Assembly (NCBI GenBank): GCA_947177885.1
Contig: CAMWWF010000059.1
Coordinates: 1-11,395, forward strand
Source: an uncultured Lachnospiraceae bacterium
GTDB lineage: Bacteria; Bacillota_A; Clostridia; Lachnospirales; Lachnospiraceae
Length of the DNA stretch: 11,395 nt
Direction: 5' to 3'
In this document: positions 5,063 through 11,395 of the stretch, piece after piece
How the letters are laid out: every line of letters begins with the position of its first letter
Position numbering within the stretch: position 1 is the first letter of the stretch
Translations under genes and position numbers: made by a program
Notes under the pieces: model-generated
Databases searched by the model: none
Seen by the model: the letters and a program-made list of their open reading frames with translations, nothing else
Told to the model about the DNA's origin: nothing

Positions 5063-7165
5063 ATGAAAGCAGTAAACACAGAAAAGGAAACCGCTTCTTC
5101 CTGTGAAAGGAACTATTCCATACTACAGAACATAGCATATTATTTTCGATTTTACAAAAAGACTATGCCTGTATTCCTGTGGATCCCATTGGCGGAGATC
5201 CTTGTGGGCGCAGTGGCGCCGTATATCAGGATCTATCTGCCCAAGTTCGCCATTGAGCTGGTGACGAACCCGGCGGGGCGAGAGCAGATCATCCGAAAGC
5301 TGGGGGGAATGGGACTGTTATATGTGCTTATCCAGGCGCTTTATTGGGCTGTGAGAATGGGGAAGTATCATATTTACAATGAAAGAAGAACGGAACTCCT
5401 TTCCGTCTTTTTCCTGAAGAGCCTGAGGATTTCTTATCGGGACACGGAAAGAGGGGAGATCAACAAATTGTATCAGAAGGTGGTGAAGACGATCACCATG
5501 GGAGATAGCAGCAGTTTGTATGAGATTACTTATGGGACGCTGGATATCATAAAAAATGTCATGAGCTTTGTGCTTTACAGCACAGTGCTGGGAGTCCTGA
5601 GTCCTGTCATGCTGGTATTGCTGCTGGCGTTGTCACTGGTGCAGTATGCTCTGAATTTTGCAAGGATCAGGTGCCTGGAGCAGTTTCGTGACGCGGATGC
5701 GGATCTGGGAAGGCGCAGACGCTATCTGAGTCATTCCATGGGAGATGTAAAAGCAGCCAAGGAGATCAGGATCTTCGGGATGAAGGAATGGCTGGACAGT
5801 CTGTTGGACAAAGTGTTTGGGGAGATGAAAAGGCAGGAAAAGAGAAAGCGCCGGTCTGAAAACGTGTATGTCCAGATCAATGGGGCGCTGACTGTTTTGA
5901 GGGACGCCTGTGCCTATGCTTATTTGATACGGCAGGTGTTTCTGGGAAACATCGGCGCCGGGGATTTCGTGTTGTACTTCGGCGCTGTCGCAGGATTTTC
6001 GGGATTTGTGGAGAGCATCATCAGGAATGTGGGAATTCTGCGTGAGGGCAGCAACAGTCTGAATTTTCACAGGGCGTATCTGGAACTTCCGGAGGAGATG
6101 TCGGAGAGTGAATTTTCAGGGGATTGGTCTGGGGAGAAAGAGACAGAAAAGGGAGCAAAGCAGGCAGGGAGGCATATCAGTGAACTCGCGCTGCCTGTAG
6201 AGATCACCTTTCAGGATGTATCCTTTTCCTATTCTGATCCGGACTGCACATTGGGTTCCGCTTCTGCTTGTGCAAAGACTTCCGGTCAGAAGTCCGACTC
6301 GAATCCTGAGTTGACTTCCGGTCGGAAGTCCGACCCGAATCCTGCGAAGTCTTCCAGATCGAATTCCGCACAGACGCCGAAGCTCCATCTGAACTCTGAT
6401 CCTGCACATTGCGGTGTTTTCGGTGATGACAATGACCTCGGGCAGATATTCCGTCATTTCAATCTGACCATCCGCGGAGGGGAGAAGGTAGCCCTGGTGG
6501 GGGTAAACGGCGCGGGAAAGACTACCTTTGTAAAGCTTCTGTGCGGTATATACGAGCCCCAGGAGGGGCGTATCCTTTTGAACGGAATCGACAGGAGGGA
6601 GTTTCCCAGAGCCGAGGTATATAAACTCTTTTCCGCGGTATTTCAGGAAAAGTTTCTGCCGCCTTTTACCATAGGTGAGTCTGTTTCTCTGCAGGCGGAA
6701 TGGAACCGGGAGAAGGTGTGGAAGGCGTTGGAGGATGCGGGACTGAAGGAATCATTTGTGGAAAGGGGAATTACCCCGGATTCTTATTACGGCAAGGACA
6801 TTGACGAAGAGGGCGTGGAGCTGTCCGGAGGGCAGGAACAGCGGTTTCTTCTCGCCAGAGCGCTGTATAAGGATGCCCCGGTACTGGTGCTGGACGAACC
6901 CACGGCGGCGCTGGATCCCATTGCGGAGAGTGAGATCTATGACAGTTACCTGAAATTTTCCGAGAATAAGACAGCGGTGTTTATTTCCCACAGACTGGCC
7001 AGCACCCGGTTCTCTGACAGGATACTTCTGTTGGAGGGCGGAAAGGTGGTGGAGGAGGGAAGCCACGAAGAGCTTATGGCCAGGGGACAGAGGTATGCGG
7101 AGATGTTTCAGGTACAGAGCAGTTATTACGCGAAATCCGCCAGAGAGAAGGAGGCCTTTTCATGA
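5063..7165 (+). CDS. ABC half-exporter with repeat insertion in the ATPase domain
   Basis: The 700-residue protein has an N-terminal six-helix membrane domain (about 20-340) and a C-terminal ATPase domain (about 380-690). The A-loop tyrosine is Y390, Walker A is GVNGAGKTT (480-488, K486), the signature is LSGGQ (587-591), Walker B ends in D611-E612, and the H-loop is H643; all catalytic residues are intact. Between Y390 and Walker A lies an extra Ser/Asn/Pro/Lys-rich stretch of about 65 residues (395-459) with a 12-residue tandem repeat, which makes it about 70 residues longer than its partner. The stop overlaps the partner's start (ATGA), so the two are translationally coupled and probably form a heterodimer. 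GGGGAG is 8 bases before the ATG. The exported substrate is unknown; a peptide-like product of the nearby condensation enzyme is possible but unproven. Confidence 0.93.
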   Translation: MKAVNTEKETASSCERNYSILQNIAYYFRFYKKTMPVFLWIPLAEILVGAVAPYIRIYLPKFAIELVTNPAGREQIIRKLGGMGLLYVLIQALYWAVRMGKYHIYNERRTELLSVFFLKSLRISYRDTERGEINKLYQKVVKTITMGDSSSLYEITYGTLDIIKNVMSFVLYSTVLGVLSPVMLVLLLALSLVQYALNFARIRCLEQFRDADADLGRRRRYLSHSMGDVKAAKEIRIFGMKEWLDSLLDKVFGEMKRQEKRKRRSENVYVQINGALTVLRDACAYAYLIRQVFLGNIGAGDFVLYFGAVAGFSGFVESIIRNVGILREGSNSLNFHRAYLELPEEMSESEFSGDWSGEKETEKGAKQAGRHISELALPVEITFQDVSFSYSDPDCTLGSASACAKTSGQKSDSNPELTSGRKSDPNPAKSSRSNSAQTPKLHLNSDPAHCGVFGDDNDLGQIFRHFNLTIRGGEKVALVGVNGAGKTTFVKLLCGIYEPQEGRILLNGIDRREFPRAEVYKLFSAVFQEKFLPPFTIGESVSLQAEWNREKVWKALEDAGLKESFVERGITPDSYYGKDIDEEGVELSGGQEQRFLLARALYKDAPVLVLDEPTAALDPIAESEIYDSYLKFSENKTAVFISHRLASTRFSDRILLLEGGKVVEEGSHEELMARGQRYAEMFQVQSSYYAKSAREKEAFS
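6277..6384 (+). repeat. 36-base tandem repeat inside the exporter gene
   Basis: Units start at 6277, 6313 and 6349, an exact 36-base period. The first two share 29 of 32 bases (GACTTCCGGTC...GAATCCTG); the third is degenerate, about 15 of its first 20 bases matching. They encode TSGQKSDSNPEL, TSGRKSDPNPAK and SSRSNSAQTP. The frame is kept throughout, so the repeat is translated. It lies in the ATPase domain ahead of Walker A. Confidence 0.9.
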
Positions 7166-9051
7166 TGCAGGAATCGGAACTTTTAAGAAAGAAATCTTTC
7201 AGACAGAATCTTAGTAATATCCGGGCAACGCTTGGAATGATGAAGGATATGGATAAAGGCTATCTGCCCTGTCAGGTGATCTGCTGCCTGCTGCAGACCG
7301 GGGCAGAATACGGAGCCCTGATCCTGTCCGCCTATGTGGTGAACGGTCTGACATCGGGAACGGATTTTGAAGGACTGATGAAGACTGCCGTACTGGTATG
7401 CATTCTGTTGGGAGTGCTGAAAGCGGTATCCAATGTGTTAAAGGCTTCTATTGAGGTGCGCCGGGATCTGATCGCAAGGCGCCATGACAGCATGCAGCAG
7501 GGGAAGCTGGCAGAGTTGGATTTTTCCATGATTGACAGCCCTCGCCTTAAGGAGATGCAGGAACTGATCCGGCGGAACAATAACTGGGGGGCGGGGATAT
7601 ATACCGCTTTCTGGTACGCGGAAAGTATGATCACGGGGCTGTTAAGGCTGTTCGGCGCAGTGGCGGCAGGAGCGTCAGTATTTCGGTATCTGGGAGGAGG
7701 AAACACACTGCCGTCGGCGTGCATTATGATGGTGCTGGTATTTTTTCTCTTTCTGAGTATGAAGATATTTACTCACTATCAGGAAATGGAAAAATATTTT
7801 ATGTTTCATGTTTTTACCCTGGAGGAGAAAAAGCGGCTTTTGAATTATGTATGGCCTTTTGCGACACTTTCCGGATATCAGTATCAAAACGGGAAAGATG
7901 TGAGAATTTATGATGCATACGGTATCATGAAGCATTGGACATACGACCTGGAGCAGACAAAGGAGTACAAGGATTACTATCTGAAAAGACCTGTTATCGG
8001 AGGCATGGGAATGGGGGCGGCGAGAGGGGCCATGAATGGTCTTAGTATGGTTGGGGCTTATTTTCTGGTGGCATGGCTGGCACTGACCGGAGGAATTTCC
8101 GTGGGAACGGTGGTCCTGTTCGCGGGATGTCTGGCCAATCTGCTGGAGAGCGGCGTGACGCTGATCCTTGACTTCCGGGAGCTTGCCCTGGCAGCCGGAA
8201 AGCAGGTCACCATATTGGAGTTGTTGTCTCTGTCCAATGAGATGTACAGAGGCTCCCTGCCCATGGAGAAGAGGAGCGACGGACAGTATACCATCGAGTT
8301 CTGCAATGTTTCCTTCCGGTATCCGGGCAGTGAAAATTATGCGCTGCGGAACTTTTCCCTGAAACTTAATGTGGGGGAAAAGCTGGCCATTGTAGGTCGC
8401 AACGGCTCGGGCAAGACCACTATGATCAAGCTTTTGTGCCGTCTCTATGATCCGGATGAGGGTGTGATCCTGGTAAACGGCGTGGATATCCGGAAGTTTC
8501 GTCGGGAAGAGTATGTTAAGCTGTTTTCCGTGGTGTTCCAGGATTTCCGGCTGTTTTCCCTGATGCTGGCGGAGAATGTGGCATCATCAGCCGAGTATGA
8601 AGCGGACAGGGTGGAACGCTGTCTGACGGATGTGGGTTTTGGTGATCGGCTCGAGAAGCTGAAAAGGGAAGGAGAGGGAATCCGCTCTTATCTTTATAAG
8701 GATTATGTGGATTCCGGCGTGGAGATCAGCGGAGGCGAGGCCCAGAAGATCGCCATTGCCAGAGCCATCTACAGGGAAGCTCCCTTTGTGTTGCTGGATG
8801 AACCCACCGCTGCTCTGGATCCTCTGGCAGAAGCGGAGATCTACAGAAATTTTGACAAGATCGCGGGAGAGAAGACAGCAGTATACATCAGCCACCGCCT
8901 GTCCTCCTGCCGGTTCTGTAAGAAGATCGCCGTGTTCGACAAAGGATGTCTGGTACAACTGGGAAGCCATGAGGAACTGCTCTCGGAGGAGGACGGAACC
9001 TATGCGAAGCTTTGGAATGCACAGGCCCGGTATTATCAGATGCTGAATTAA
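7162..9051 (+). CDS. ABC half-exporter, second subunit
   Basis: The 629-residue protein has six membrane helices (about 30-340) and an ATPase domain with Walker A GRNGSGKTT (412-420, K418), signature ISGGE (522-526), Walker B ending D546-E547 and H578. The region just before the signature, YLYKDYVDSGVE, matches the partner's SYYGKDIDEEGVE in style, so the two subunits are related paralogues. Both predicted ATP sites look intact. The ATG overlaps the previous stop by four bases, with AGGAGG 7 bases upstream; a second ATG follows at once at 7165. The tail TYAKLWNAQARYYQ is nearly that of the truncated exporter at 1-60, so the locus carries at least three members of this subfamily. The operon ends at the hairpin at 9085. 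Confidence 0.94.
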   Translation: MMQESELLRKKSFRQNLSNIRATLGMMKDMDKGYLPCQVICCLLQTGAEYGALILSAYVVNGLTSGTDFEGLMKTAVLVCILLGVLKAVSNVLKASIEVRRDLIARRHDSMQQGKLAELDFSMIDSPRLKEMQELIRRNNNWGAGIYTAFWYAESMITGLLRLFGAVAAGASVFRYLGGGNTLPSACIMMVLVFFLFLSMKIFTHYQEMEKYFMFHVFTLEEKKRLLNYVWPFATLSGYQYQNGKDVRIYDAYGIMKHWTYDLEQTKEYKDYYLKRPVIGGMGMGAARGAMNGLSMVGAYFLVAWLALTGGISVGTVVLFAGCLANLLESGVTLILDFRELALAAGKQVTILELLSLSNEMYRGSLPMEKRSDGQYTIEFCNVSFRYPGSENYALRNFSLKLNVGEKLAIVGRNGSGKTTMIKLLCRLYDPDEGVILVNGVDIRKFRREEYVKLFSVVFQDFRLFSLMLAENVASSAEYEADRVERCLTDVGFGDRLEKLKREGEGIRSYLYKDYVDSGVEISGGEAQKIAIARAIYREAPFVLLDEPTAALDPLAEAEIYRNFDKIAGEKTAVYISHRLSSCRFCKKIAVFDKGCLVQLGSHEELLSEEDGTYAKLWNAQARYYQMLN

Positions 9052-9084
9052 AAGGTTATGGATTTTTATAAACACAACAAAAGC

Positions 9085-9126
9085 GCCGCAAAATAACTTT
9101 GAGTTCGTTATTTTGCGGCACTTTTT
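9085..9126 (+). terminator. Strong intrinsic terminator of the exporter operon
   Basis: GCCGCAAAATAAC (9085-9097) pairs perfectly over 13 bases with GTTATTTTGCGGC (9107-9119), 9-base loop, then AC and five T's (9122-9126). An A-rich stretch precedes the stem, so it could work in both directions. It begins 34 bases after the exporter stop. Confidence 0.92.
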
Positions 9127-9233
9127 GGTTCCGGTGCACCCGTACCACTCATTTTCGGTTAAAGGGCACGCTTCAACGGGACAATGTCACTGGCAGGTCA
9201 TGCGGTAAAAGCGGCAACACGCAGCCGGGGCGC

Positions 9234-9261
9234 TTGCATAAGGCGGGAGGTCTGGTAGAAT
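9234..9261 (+). promoter_or_regulatory. Promoter of the LytTR-DUF3021 genes
   Basis: -35 TTGCAT (9234-9239), 16-base spacer, then TGG and -10 TAGAAT (9256-9261): an extended -10 with a five-of-six hexamer. The transcript would start near 9268. This argues against the upstream GTG at 9268 as start codon and leaves about 27 bases before the ATG at 9295. Confidence 0.5.
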
Positions 9262-9294
9262 GTAAATGTGCCGGAGAGGGCGGACGGAAAGTAT

Positions 9295-9753
9295 ATGACG
9301 GGGGGTGAAGGGTTGAAGATCAATGTAGAAATTCAGGAGGATCTTGGGGATACGGTTGTCATCATAAAGTGTAAGGAACACAATGCTTTGGTTGCCAGGC
9401 TGGTGGCAGCGCTCCGGATCATGGACAGACAGATAACCGTTTTACACGAAGGAAATATGACAGTGCTGGATCTGGAGAAGATCCTGTATATAGAATCGGT
9501 GGACCGAAAGTGCTTTATTTATACGGCGGAAAAGCTGTATGAGTCCTGTAATAAGCTCTATGAACTGGAACAGCAGCTGGAGCAGTATCTGTTTGTCCGC
9601 ATCAATAAGGCATGTATTGTAAATCTGAAAAATGTGGAGTCTGTGAAGACTTATATCGACAGGCGTCTGCTGATGACTCTGATGAACGGGGAACAGCTGG
9701 TGGTGTCAAGACAGTATGCGGAAGGCATCAAGGTATTGCTGGGGACACGGTGA
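9295..9753 (+). CDS. LytTR-only DNA-binding regulator
   Basis: This 152-residue protein has a short N-terminal strand-rich segment and a LytTR DNA-binding domain (about 50-150), without a receiver domain. Landmarks are LDLEKILYIESVDRKCFIYT, the FVRINKACIVNLKNVESV core and the final VVSRQYAEGIKVLL. The ATG at 9295 is taken with GGA 6 bases upstream. A TTG at 9313 would give a 146-residue protein beginning MKINVEIQEDL, which looks more like the usual start of this family, so the true start may be there. The next gene, 25 bases on, encodes a DUF3021 membrane protein. That pair is the layout of LytTR regulatory systems (such as HdrRM and BrsRM of Streptococcus mutans), in which the membrane protein restrains the regulator and the regulator usually activates its own operon. 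Confidence 0.88.
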   Translation: MTGGEGLKINVEIQEDLGDTVVIIKCKEHNALVARLVAALRIMDRQITVLHEGNMTVLDLEKILYIESVDRKCFIYTAEKLYESCNKLYELEQQLEQYLFVRINKACIVNLKNVESVKTYIDRRLLMTLMNGEQLVVSRQYAEGIKVLLGTR

Positions 9754-9778
9754 AATTTATGGGGGCAGGGATTGTTAT

Positions 9779-10279
9779 ATGAGAGAAAATAAGAATTTAC
9801 TGGATTATATGGCGCAGATCATGATCACTTTCGGAGTGGCATTGCTGGCAATCACTCTTTTCTGCTTTTTGGTGGGAGATGCGGCGAGGGATTATTCTTC
9901 CATGTTTGTGCTGGGAAGTGAAGGAATACCTTTCAATACGGTGCTGCAGATGCTGCTTAATTCTGTCTGTATCACGGTGATCCGGTTCCTGTTCTTTTCG
10001 GATCGTGTGATCCGGAGAATGTCCATTGCGAAGAGAACGGCCGGAATGGTGGCTTCGGTCATTGTATTGACAGGGGTGTTCGCATATCTCTTCAACTGGT
10101 TTCCCGTGGAGGATCCTGTGTGCTGGATCTGCTGTCTGGTCAGCTTCGGCATATGTTTTGTCGTAAGTGCGGCGGTCTCGACGCTGAAGGAGAGGATGGA
10201 TAATAAGCAGTTGGAAGAAGGGCTGCAGCATTTGAAGGAGAAGCAGGTGGGAAAGGAGTTTTCCGCGAAAGATTCGTAA
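9779..10279 (+). CDS. DUF3021-family four-TM membrane protein
   Basis: The 166-residue protein has four predicted membrane helices at about 11-32, 52-73, 88-108 and 114-134, then a charged C-terminal helix (135-160) facing the cytoplasm. This size, topology and position directly after a LytTR-only gene are those of DUF3021 proteins. By analogy with LytTR regulatory systems its role would be to hold the LytTR protein inactive at the membrane until a signal arrives; that is inference. The ATG at 9779 is chosen because the helix pattern starts directly after it and a purine-rich GCAGGG lies 8 bases upstream; longer frames starting near 9716 overlap the previous gene. Confidence 0.82.
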   Translation: MRENKNLLDYMAQIMITFGVALLAITLFCFLVGDAARDYSSMFVLGSEGIPFNTVLQMLLNSVCITVIRFLFFSDRVIRRMSIAKRTAGMVASVIVLTGVFAYLFNWFPVEDPVCWICCLVSFGICFVVSAAVSTLKERMDNKQLEEGLQHLKEKQVGKEFSAKDS

Positions 10280-10442
10280 AAGGAAACTCTGTTGACAAGG
10301 AAATAGTATATAGGATTACGGTATAAATGATTGTATTTCCGGTAAGTATCTTGTTTTTTAAATACGCTCCGGGATCATGTGCCGTAGAGCCGTAGAATGA
10401 AAGGCGGCTTTGTAACGAATGTAATGAAAGAGAAACAGGCTG

Positions 10443-10448
10443 TATAAT
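10443..10448 (+). promoter_or_regulatory. Candidate -10 of the ABC-2 transporter genes
   Basis: A perfect TATAAT lies at 10443-10448 with no clear -35 (TGTAAT at 17 bases upstream is poor). A transcript from it would start near 10455, inside the GGAGGAG that would serve an ATG at 10463, so it favours the ATG at 10508. A consensus -35 TTGACA further up, around 10294, has no good -10 partner. The tandem octamer GCCGTAGA (10381-10396) lies between and could be a binding site. Confidence 0.35.
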
Positions 10449-10507
10449 GGAGGAGCGGCGGAATGAAGAGCAGTGGGATGATGAGCGGCGGAACGGGAGG
10501 GAGCAGT

Positions 10508-11332
10508 ATGGAGATGTTGATAGAAGCAGAAAATCTCTCCCACTCTTTCGGAGAGAATTGTGTATTGGATCATGTTTCATTGAAAATAGAAAAGGGAAAA
10601 GTGATAGGCCTTCTGGGGCCTTCCGGTGCGGGCAAGACCACACTGGTAAACATACTGACAGGACAGCTTACGCCCGCAGCGGGAACGGTAAAATCGCAGA
10701 AAGACCATCTGGTGACCGGTATCATGATGGACAGCTTCGGCCTGTATGAGAGGCTGACGGTCCGGGATAATCTGAAGCTATTTGCGGACATATACCGGGT
10801 GCCCCGCGAGAAGATTGAGGAACTTCTGATAAAGACGGAGCTGAAAAATGCCGGAAAGACGGTGGTGGGAAAGCTGTCAAAGGGTATGCGGAACCGGGTG
10901 AATTTCTGCAGGGCGCTTTTAAAGAATATGGATATCCTGTATCTGGACGAACCCACGTCAGGGCTGGATCCCGCCACAACGGAAAAGATCCATGAGCTGA
11001 TCGTGGCGGAGAAAGCCGCAGGAACCACGGTGTTTCTCACCACCCACAACATGCATGAAGCGGAAAAGCTGTGCGACAGCATTCTCCTGTTAAATGAGGG
11101 CAAGATCATTGAGCAGGGTGTTCCCGAAGAGATCTGCAGAAAATATAATCTGGAAAATGTGATAGAGATCATCCTGGAGAGCGGAGAGAAAATCGTACTT
11201 GCGAATTCCGGAGAAAATGCGGAAGTCGTTGCCCGAATGATGCGGGAAGGGAACATAGTGAGTATACATTCATCGGAACCGGATCTGGAAAAGGTGTTTC
11301 TATATTTGACAGGAAGGGAGTTGAACGCATAA
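10508..11332 (+). CDS. ABC-2 type transporter ATP-binding protein
   Basis: The 274-residue protein is a single ATPase domain with a C-terminal extension, the form seen in ABC-2 drug, bacteriocin and peptide transporters. Walker A is GPSGAGKTT (37-45, K43), the signature is LSKGM (123-127), Walker B ends in D147-E148 and the H-loop is H180. Where a Q-loop glutamine is expected before GLYERLTV the sequence is GIMMDSF, with D75 there instead. The start at 10508 is preferred because the domain begins at once (MEMLIEAENL) and GGGAGGG is 6 bases upstream. An ATG at 10463 with GGAGGAG would add 15 low-complexity residues. Its stop overlaps the permease start by one base. It follows the LytTR-DUF3021 pair and is probably its target. 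Confidence 0.93.
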   Translation: MEMLIEAENLSHSFGENCVLDHVSLKIEKGKVIGLLGPSGAGKTTLVNILTGQLTPAAGTVKSQKDHLVTGIMMDSFGLYERLTVRDNLKLFADIYRVPREKIEELLIKTELKNAGKTVVGKLSKGMRNRVNFCRALLKNMDILYLDEPTSGLDPATTEKIHELIVAEKAAGTTVFLTTHNMHEAEKLCDSILLLNEGKIIEQGVPEEICRKYNLENVIEIILESGEKIVLANSGENAEVVARMMREGNIVSIHSSEPDLEKVFLYLTGRELNA

Positions 11333-11395
11333 TGAGACATATAGTCACGATCGTACGAAAGCAGTTAAAGGATACTTTGAAAAATAAGGCAGTGC
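11332..11395 (+). CDS. ABC-2 type permease, N-terminal start (partial)
   Basis: Only 21 codons are visible, reading MRHIVTIVRKQLKDTLKNKA and a valine. A short amphipathic start with K-x-L-K-D-T-L-K-N-K is typical of ABC-2 permeases just before their first membrane helix. The ATG overlaps the ATPase stop in TAATG, and AGGAAGGGAG lies upstream, so the two genes are coupled. The gene continues beyond the window. Confidence 0.75.
   Translation, partial: MRHIVTIVRKQLKDTLKNKAV

Noticed and set aside
4839..5106. Two overlapping frames (66 and 87 residues) before the exporter gene
   Set aside because: Both run through the intrinsic terminator at 4938-4968 and the predicted promoter, start at GTG without ribosome sites, and one overlaps the exporter start.
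10570..11340. Long open frame on the minus strand opposite the ABC-2 ATPase
   Set aside because: The plus-strand frame has all ATPase motifs and a good ribosome site; the minus frame is Ser/Pro-rich, has no recognisable domain and is a shadow.
1..11395. CRISPR arrays, tRNA or rRNA genes, insertion sequences
   Set aside because: No regular spaced repeats, tRNA-like cloverleaf, rRNA segments or transposase frames were seen on either strand.

Overview
The window looks like chromosomal DNA from a Gram-positive Clostridia species, most likely a gut-type Lachnospiraceae. The reasons are protein style (GHKL kinase with LytTR regulator, LytTR-only protein with DUF3021, ABC half-exporters ending in '...YAKLWNAQARYYQ'), strong purine-rich Shine-Dalgarno sites, and mid-GC genes separated by AT-rich spacers. 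This is inferred from family resemblance, not from a search.

Layout, left to right. 1-60 is the 3' end of an ABC half-exporter of the same family as two complete ones further on. 225-1508 encodes a free-standing NRPS-type condensation domain with its own promoter. 1509-1710 is a convergent gap with two stacked hairpins. 1711-2769 (minus strand) is a cytoplasmic beta-propeller glycosidase-like enzyme, with its own promoter and an operator-like palindrome. 2770-2989 is a divergent promoter region. 2990-3697 and 3821-4567 are a LytTR response regulator and a very short GHKL histidine kinase. 4568-5062 is a dense 495-base noncoding region: a possible 33-residue peptide gene, a terminator, a 77-base inverted repeat that can fold as a three-way junction, a second terminator, an extended -10 promoter and an 8+8 inverted repeat. 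5063-7165 and 7162-9051 are a translationally coupled pair of ABC half-exporters, closed by a strong terminator. 9295-9753 and 9779-10279 are a LytTR-only regulator and a four-TM DUF3021 protein. 10508-11332 and 11332 onward are the ATPase and the beginning of the permease of an ABC-2 type transporter.

How the genes may work together (inference). A condensation enzyme flanked by three half-exporter genes suggests the right-hand edge of a small nonribosomal-peptide or acyl-peptide locus whose carrier and adenylation proteins would lie to the left of base 1. The LytTR/GHKL pair sits immediately before the exporter pair and may control it through the inverted repeats at 4773-5034. The LytTR-DUF3021-ABC module on the right resembles the membrane-inhibitor LytTR regulatory systems and is probably a separate self-contained unit. 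The glycosidase-like gene lies on the opposite strand and looks like a functionally unrelated insert.

Most worth checking are the noncoding region 4568-5062, the 12-residue repeats inserted into the ATPase domain of the first exporter, and the nearly sensor-less kinase.
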